A DNA stretch of 64,000 nucleotides from Propionivibrio dicarboxylicus (lineage in GTDB: Bacteria; Pseudomonadota; Gammaproteobacteria; Burkholderiales; Rhodocyclaceae). The notes under the pieces are model-generated. The model was not told the DNA's origin. It ran no database searches and saw nothing but the letters and a program-made list of their open reading frames with translations. Both the position numbers and the translations under genes were made by a program. The stretch is from assembly GCF_900099695.1 (NCBI RefSeq), contig NZ_FNCY01000009.1, positions 124,715 through 188,714 of the forward strand, written 5' to 3'. Positions 58,838 to 64,000 of the stretch are shown piece by piece (positions within the stretch are counted from its first letter, which is position 1; every line of letters starts with the position of its first letter).

Positions 58838-60136
58838 ATGGATAACATCGATTTCGATCAGCATTCGGCCAAGGGCGAAGTCGCAGGTTCCTTTCTGCTC
58901 GGCTTGGTCGAATCGTTTCACCATCTTCAAATTCTTCCGGATGGTGGAATGCAGTTACAGGCTGTCGACATCGATCCGACACTCTGGTATCCGCACTCGA
59001 TGTTGATCGATACGCTGAAGAACATCGAAAAGACAGTTCCTGCTTTCGAGAACATCTTCTTCCGTGCAGGCGTCAACTTCCTGCGGATCTGGCACGAGAA
59101 TGGACCAGGCAAGACGATGGTTCACTCAAGCCGGGACTGGCTTTATGCAAACAAGGAGAGCGGCGGTTATAACTCCGTCGTTCGAGGGGGGATTCCCGAT
59201 GAAATCGGATGGTGTCTCTTGCAGTCGATCGATGAAGAGGCCGGCATCGCCATTTACGAAAACGTCATGCCGCTCGCCCCCGAGTTTATCCGTGGCGTTT
59301 TTTACGGCGGGTGTATTCTTTTCGACGACTTGGAATACATTGATGTCGAAGCGACCAACGAGCCCTATGAGCCCAATCCCGCATTTAGACGGTGTATCGT
59401 CACCATCAGATTTCGCTACAAGCCAGCCGGGATTGCTCGGAATCTGGATGAAAAGCTTGCAGCACTCCGGTTCGGGTCGAGCGTTGCATTGACCGCCCCC
59501 GAGGTTGAGAGTCTGATTTGGCGCTACAAAGGGCTACAGGTCAAAGTCGATCTCGATGCAGCGTATTACTCGGGAATCAACGCAATCCTCGCGAACACCA
59601 TCAGGACGACGCAAGCACAGCGCGACGAAATCGAACTCTTATCAAACCACGACGCGCTGACTGGACTCCCCAACCGGCGCTTGGCGCTCGATCGTCTGAA
59701 GATGGCATGTAGCAGGGCCATCCGGGAAAAGGGACGTTTCGCCGTGCTATTTCTCGATGCGGATGGATTCAAGGGCATTAACGACACGTACGGCCACGAA
59801 GCTGGCGATCTGGTGCTACGCGCGATTGCGGCCAGACTGTCTTCGTGCGTCCGCGCAGTTGACACCGTTGCCCGACAGGGGGGGGACGAGTTCCTGGTCA
59901 TCCTTTCCGATGTGGCCGGGCCTTCTGCGGCCGGACATGTCGCTGAGAAAATTCTGTCGGCTACGGCAAGACCGGTTTATTACGGAGACCAGTTGTTGAG
60001 TGTGAGTGTGAGCATCGGTGTCGCCGTGTTTCCCGACCACGGCAAGAGTACAGAGGAACTCCTCAAGAACGCCGATATTGCGATGTATTCGATCAAACGA
60101 ACAGGAAAAAACAATTTTGCTGTTTTCTTGCCGTGA
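58838..60136 (+). CDS. diguanylate cyclase with unknown N-terminal sensor
   Basis: 432 residues. The C-terminal GGDEF domain (about 270-432) has HDALTGLPNRRLALDR, FLDADGFKGINDTYGHEAGD, and ARQGGDEF (about 347). An inhibitory RxxD site (RAVD) lies five residues before GGDEF, so product feedback by c-di-GMP is expected. The N-terminal 250 residues (FFRAGVNFLRIWHENGPGK, SRDWLYANKESGG) form a soluble domain I do not recognise. It makes c-di-GMP from GTP. It faces the AraC gene. Confidence 0.88.
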   Translation: MDNIDFDQHSAKGEVAGSFLLGLVESFHHLQILPDGGMQLQAVDIDPTLWYPHSMLIDTLKNIEKTVPAFENIFFRAGVNFLRIWHENGPGKTMVHSSRDWLYANKESGGYNSVVRGGIPDEIGWCLLQSIDEEAGIAIYENVMPLAPEFIRGVFYGGCILFDDLEYIDVEATNEPYEPNPAFRRCIVTIRFRYKPAGIARNLDEKLAALRFGSSVALTAPEVESLIWRYKGLQVKVDLDAAYYSGINAILANTIRTTQAQRDEIELLSNHDALTGLPNRRLALDRLKMACSRAIREKGRFAVLFLDADGFKGINDTYGHEAGDLVLRAIAARLSSCVRAVDTVARQGGDEFLVILSDVAGPSAAGHVAEKILSATARPVYYGDQLLSVSVSIGVAVFPDHGKSTEELLKNADIAMYSIKRTGKNNFAVFLP

Positions 60137-60428
60137 TTGTTGAGTTGCGTCGAAATCTGACCCGGGGTCTGTTTTACGTGCAAATCAACAGACGGTACCT
60201 GTGCGCTACTGGCGGCTTCCGGTGATCGTGCCGACCTCGCAGAACCATTGGATGGTGCTAGGTGACTACGAATACCAGATTTGCTGTCCGACAAACGCGA
60301 CCGCCGGGCTTGAAGTTGGCCTCTCATAAAGCAATACTGTGCATCCGAAAAATGCCAGAACTTGCATTCCGTCGCTAATTTCCAGAGCGCGTACCGCTGT
60401 CATAACGTATGGCAGCTATCTGCCGAGG
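60137..60428. other. intergenic stretch between convergent genes
   Basis: About 290 bases between the diguanylate cyclase and mscS-like gene ends. No gene, RNA or strong terminator is visible. Sequence composition resembles the other gaps of the accessory region. Confidence 0.4.
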
Positions 60429-62060
60429 CTATTTTGCATCCTTCTCTCGCGCTGGTGGCTCATACCAACTGGTTTCCTGCACGATTTTTGATGCAGCGGG
60501 ATCACCAAAGTAGTGCGGCGACATGATCTGCACACCATAGCTGTTAAACGAATCCTGAATTGCGGCATGCAAATCACTGGCGACTTGAGCGCGGGCAGCC
60601 GGAACGTCGGTACCGACGTAGACCACCAGCTTGTAGGCAACATAGAAGTCGGACAGCGCTGTTTGCACGACGTACGGTTCGGGGTCCTGAAGGATGCCTG
60701 GGGTCGATTTTGCTGCCTCGACAAGCATGGCATGTACTTGTCGCCAAGGCGTGTCGTAGCCAATCGTTACTGTGGTATCCAAAACATAGCCTGATTTCCC
60801 CGCGCTGCTCTGAATGCGTGAAAAATTGCGAGTCACCGTTCCAAGTACTACCGCGTTGGGTATGGCGATTTCCTCGCCCATTCCGGTTCGGAGGCGTGTG
60901 ACGAATAGACCTAGCTCCGTTACTGTGCCCTCGTAGTCCTGAATACGTACATACTCGCCATGTTTTAGCGCATAGGTATAGACGAGGATGATCCCGCTAG
61001 CAATCTGTCCGACCACGCCAGCAGCGCCAATTGAGATCATCAGTCCGACCATCATCGACAAACCCTTGAATGCTTCGGTATGCGATCCAGGCAAGTAAGG
61101 GTAAGCCATCGCGATGGCAAAGAGCCAAAGAAGCGCGTTGATGATTCGTCGGGTGGCCGGTGCGGTATGGGGGTTGAGCCAGCCACCCTCCGCCGAACGG
61201 ATTTCAACGTTGTCGAAGAACTCAGAAGAAACGCGCGTAAATACCCACGTTAGTAGAAAAATTACTGCTGCTATAAAGATGCGCGGTAATGACGCGGTAA
61301 CTTCCATCAGTGCATCACTACCCAAGCTAACGATCGAGTTTAATAGGGTTTCACTCGCAGGCCGCGTTAGAACAAATTGGTTGAGACTGAATGTGGAAAA
61401 GATGAAGATCAGAAGCATGCCGAATAACCAAGTCGCTACAACCAACAAGCGATCTGTCATCGACGAGATTATTCGTACCGTATGGTCATTAAGATGTCTG
61501 GCAATAGTCGAAAACACGCCCGGCATCCGTTCAACCAGCGCGGCACGCAGCCTCGACGACACCTTGATCGTAAGCGTCAGTAGAATGACCAATAGGACAG
61601 CGGCAATCCCCACCTTGAGTAACGCATGAAGGCTAGCTTTGGGATCGCTTCTCTCACGATGTTCCTCCCAGGCTAAACGCAGTAGACGCGAAGCCTGATT
61701 AGCAAGATCGGCTGGCGTTTCACCGGCAAGCTCTCGCACATCTCCAGCGAGTACGTAGAACAACGGCTGGCCATCAAGCTCGACTTGAATTCCCTGGTCT
61801 GTTGTCTTGACTGAAGTCCATCCATCACCTGCTTTCTGAAAAGCGGCGTCAATGCGGCGACGTGCTCCATCGGCGCGGTCGCTTGCGGAAAACATGCCTA
61901 ATGGCGCCCGAAAGGTGTGGATGGTCCGGTGTCCAATCACCAGAGGTACTGCCGATTCGGCTGGTACTGCTACCGCTGCCCACGCTACCGTGGCAGCAAA
62001 CATTAGCATGCACACTGCTATCAACTGTCCGATTGCATTTCGATTTTCACGTCTATGCAT
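60429..62060 (-). CDS. MscS family mechanosensitive ion channel
   Basis: 543 residues. A signal peptide and an N-terminal extracytoplasmic domain (about 30-135) precede several membrane helices; the MscS pore helix and beta domain follow (SIGAAGVVGQIASGIILVYTY, GEYVRIQDYEGTVTELGLFVTRLRT, IPNAVVLGTVTRNFSR). MscS channels open under membrane tension. The long N-terminus marks it as an MscK/YbdG-like, not the minimal MscS. It stands alone. Confidence 0.88.
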   Translation of the reverse strand: MHRRENRNAIGQLIAVCMLMFAATVAWAAVAVPAESAVPLVIGHRTIHTFRAPLGMFSASDRADGARRRIDAAFQKAGDGWTSVKTTDQGIQVELDGQPLFYVLAGDVRELAGETPADLANQASRLLRLAWEEHRERSDPKASLHALLKVGIAAVLLVILLTLTIKVSSRLRAALVERMPGVFSTIARHLNDHTVRIISSMTDRLLVVATWLFGMLLIFIFSTFSLNQFVLTRPASETLLNSIVSLGSDALMEVTASLPRIFIAAVIFLLTWVFTRVSSEFFDNVEIRSAEGGWLNPHTAPATRRIINALLWLFAIAMAYPYLPGSHTEAFKGLSMMVGLMISIGAAGVVGQIASGIILVYTYALKHGEYVRIQDYEGTVTELGLFVTRLRTGMGEEIAIPNAVVLGTVTRNFSRIQSSAGKSGYVLDTTVTIGYDTPWRQVHAMLVEAAKSTPGILQDPEPYVVQTALSDFYVAYKLVVYVGTDVPAARAQVASDLHAAIQDSFNSYGVQIMSPHYFGDPAASKIVQETSWYEPPAREKDAK

Positions 62061-62365
62061 GGCTACCTCTGTGATGCTTCTGAACTCCGGCAGAGCTCCC
62101 TGCCAGAACTAGCCTGGGAGAGCGTGTATTTGCAGCATAACTGCTGCGTCATATACCGGTAAAGCGTTGGCGTTTTTCAAAGTATCAAGTAGCCTTCTCC
62201 TTGGTAGCCGGCCGCTGGTGCAATTGACCAACACTGTGTATCTGGGGGGGGGCGTCTGCGAAAAAGACTTCTCCCTCTTCCGCCAATACCATTGGCTCAT
62301 CAGCGCCGACGAGTGCCTGGCACTGTTGAATTAATGTGCCGCCCTCATCTCGGAAGATTTTCCTC
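62061..62365. other. intergenic stretch between mscS-like and CPBP-like genes
   Basis: About 305 bases between divergent genes. Frames at 62109-62300 (minus) and 62185-62412 (minus) cross it but the latter overlaps the next gene start and neither resembles a known protein. It should contain both promoters; no clear elements were identified. It contains an unusual run of eight G near 62242. Confidence 0.4.
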
Positions 62366-63154
62366 ATGACATCCCCTGCGGCCAGCGCAGCCACCAATGA
62401 AGCGCGCTTCAATCAACTGGAAGATCCCGCCAGCGATTTTCCTTTTTACAACGGGACGCCCGTGGTTATCTCGAACCGGCAATGGTTGATTGTTTTGGCA
62501 ACGGTCGTCATCGGTTTCTTGGTGCTAGCCTTGCCCATACCTTGGCCAAAAGGCACTTTCTGGCAGTTTATTCCGGTTATCTTGATGCCGGGCATTCCAC
62601 TGGTCGCGCTGTCTCGTGTCGCGCCCGGCAAGTGGCGGGCGATTTTTGGCAAGGTGGGCCGCCGCGAAGTGAAACTGATGTTCGGCTTCGCCCTGCTCAA
62701 CGTCGTCATCAGTATGACTATCGGTTCAATTGTGCACGCCCTGATCCATGTCACGCCTAATGCTTCGATGGCGCAACTGGGCAGCCTTGGCATGGCAGAG
62801 CGCTTCGCTTTCTTCGCCAAGACCATTCCACAACTCTTAGGCGAGGAAGTGATCACGCTTCTGCCGTTCCTGGCCTTGTTGCAGTGGTTTTCGAAAGACT
62901 TCCGTTTGGGGCGCAAGAGCGCGATCATCGGTGCATGGCTGATGACGTCCATCGTCTTCGGCCTTATCCACCTGCCTACCTACGACTGGAACTGGATTCA
63001 GTGCCTAGTGGTCATTGGTGCCGCACGTATGATGCTGACACTGCCATGGATCATGACGAAGAACATTTGGGTGTCTACCGGGGCGCACATTGTGAATGAC
63101 TGGCTGCTGTTCATCATGACGCTGTTCGGTGCGGGACTGATGAGCAAAGCCTGA
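62366..63154 (+). CDS. CPBP family intramembrane protein (Abi/CAAX protease-like)
   Basis: 262 residues with six or more membrane helices. The CPBP motifs are visible: LLGEEVITLLPFLALL (Glu pair in motif 1), FGLIHLP (His in motif 2) and GAHIVNDWLLF (motif 3). Family members are membrane metalloproteases or glutamic proteases; some take part in bacteriocin immunity or phage resistance. ATG 62366 follows GGAAGA. The usual Arg after the Glu pair (EExxxR) is absent, so activity is uncertain. Confidence 0.8.
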   Translation: MTSPAASAATNEARFNQLEDPASDFPFYNGTPVVISNRQWLIVLATVVIGFLVLALPIPWPKGTFWQFIPVILMPGIPLVALSRVAPGKWRAIFGKVGRREVKLMFGFALLNVVISMTIGSIVHALIHVTPNASMAQLGSLGMAERFAFFAKTIPQLLGEEVITLLPFLALLQWFSKDFRLGRKSAIIGAWLMTSIVFGLIHLPTYDWNWIQCLVVIGAARMMLTLPWIMTKNIWVSTGAHIVNDWLLFIMTLFGAGLMSKA

Positions 63155-63567
63155 GGACTGAGGGAAATATACAAACCACGAATTCAATCAACACGCCGCC
63201 TTGCGGGCGCCGACGAATGCAAAACCGACTCATTCTGCCCCGCGAGAATAATGCACACAACTTCGAGCGACTGTGGATCGATGTCATGGGGGGCAGAGCA
63301 TTTTTTCGAAGCACTTATAATATGTGCGTCGCAGTAGATACCGATTGATTCTAGGCATGGGCTTACGCTAACGGCAGCTTACTGACAAATTACCGCCGAA
63401 GTTCAGGAAAACGCCATTGTCGGCTTTGGCCGGATTCTGTTGAAAAACTCGAATTGAAATCGGGTTTGAGGTGGGGCGGCAGGCAACGGGAACTGCCTCA
63501 CAGCCCTTTCGGACGTTTCATTCGGGCTTTGCCGCCCGGCTTGTTAGTTGATCTGTAGGGTTTCGCG
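63155..63567. other. intergenic stretch before the IS1182-like element
   Basis: About 410 bases with no convincing gene. A phrase GGCCGGATTCTGTTGAAAAACTC near 63430 resembles sequence often found at the ends of IS1182-type elements, so the insertion sequence end may lie there, about 130 bases past the transposase stop. The matching end is off the window, so this cannot be tested here. Confidence 0.35.
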
Positions 63568-64000
63568 TTAAGCGGGCGCACCTATCCTGTTGAAGGGCGG
63601 TCCTTGGCTGGTGAGTTTGGCCATGCGACGGAGATTCTGAGCGATGCCTGCCAGCGTGAATTCGTCAGTCGCGCCAGTCAGCCCACGTAGACGTAAGCGA
63701 TCAAGCCTCAGGATTGACTTGAGATGGGCAAACAGCATTTCGACCTTCTTCCGTTCGCAGCATGAGCGTTGATACTCGAGTGTCGTCGCAATCTGGCGTG
63801 CCACATTACGAGCATCCTCATGAATGCTGCGGTGGATCATGCGGGATCTCATGTTCGGACAGCACTGGAACTTCATTGTGCAGCTTGCGCAATCAGATTG
63901 CTGGGCGCGATAGATGATGGTTTCTGCTTTGGTGATGCGAGTACGTGGCTTTTTGAATATACGCCATTGCTTGCGCAGGGGTTTGTCTGCCGGACAGCGA
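63568..64000 (-). mobile_element. IS1182-like transposase, C-terminal part; start beyond window
   Basis: The minus-strand frame is open from the right edge to a stop at 63568, giving about 143 residues. It has the Cys-rich region of IS1182-type transposases (QSDCASCTMKFQCCPN) followed by ARQIATTLEYQRSCCERKKVEMLFAHLKSI, where the late catalytic Glu-containing helix lies, and a C-terminal LAGIAQNLRRMAKL. A start at 63876 would give only a fragment; the real start is outside the window. It shows that the accessory region is still open at its right side. Confidence 0.82.

Noticed and set aside
62185..62412. A 75-residue minus-strand frame between the mscS-like and CPBP genes
   Set aside because: It overlaps the start of the CPBP gene and has no family resemblance; the CPBP start has a proper ribosome binding site.

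Overview
The window is a high-GC, densely packed bacterial chromosome segment. Its gene order (nif3 / htrA / tatCBA / hinT / his genes / murA-ibaG / an ABC exporter / mlaBCADEF, followed by an MSHA-type pilus locus) points to a Betaproteobacterium, most likely of the Rhodocyclales. That placement is inferred from gene order and protein style; no search was run.

Region 1 (1-21.0 kb) is core chromosome. It holds a MATE transporter cut by the left edge, a nif3-FAH-cupin set, a DegS-like protease, the Tat translocon, and a histidine gene cluster. hisE, I, F, A, H, B, D and G are all on the minus strand, but hisC lies inverted on the plus strand with a nitroreductase, and a HemG-type flavodoxin follows hisD. 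Then come murA, ibaG/bolA, an ABC-2 exporter and a complete mla operon for outer-membrane phospholipid transport.

Region 2 (21.1-33.4 kb) is a plus-strand MSHA-like type IV pilus assembly locus: an ExeA/MshM-type ATPase with a SPOR-like tail, secretin MshL, ATPase MshE, platform protein MshG, MshI/J/K-like alignment proteins and two large paralogous pseudopilin-like proteins. The last gene, a membrane-bound class III adenylate cyclase, overlaps the final pseudopilin gene by 4 bases. The 5' end of mshE is out of frame because of a run of seven C.

Region 3 (33.4-41.3 kb) holds core genes: yecH-like, tsaD, plsY, folB, ybaK, aroD, a phosphoribosyltransferase, an MFS transporter, a yigZ-family gene and a DUF3592 gene.

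Region 4 (41.4-64 kb) is accessory DNA. It begins at the 3' part of a tRNA-Lys(CTT) gene on the minus strand, next to a tyrosine integrase. A compact phage-derived module follows (41.6-48.1 kb): int, higBA, an AlpA/excisionase-like regulator, an O/DnaT-like replication protein with internal direct repeats, a DnaC-like helicase loader, a small-terminase-like HTH protein and a KilAC-domain protein. There are no capsid, portal or tail genes, so it resembles a phage satellite (PICI-like). Beyond it lie signalling and stress genes separated by gene-poor, decayed-looking DNA: an exported TPR-CHAT protein, a SEC-C protein, a two-kinase hybrid histidine kinase, an AraC regulator, a diguanylate cyclase, an MscS channel and a CPBP-type membrane protein. 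An IS1182-like transposase runs off the right edge. No reconstituted tRNA-Lys was seen to the right, so the far end of the island is not in the window.
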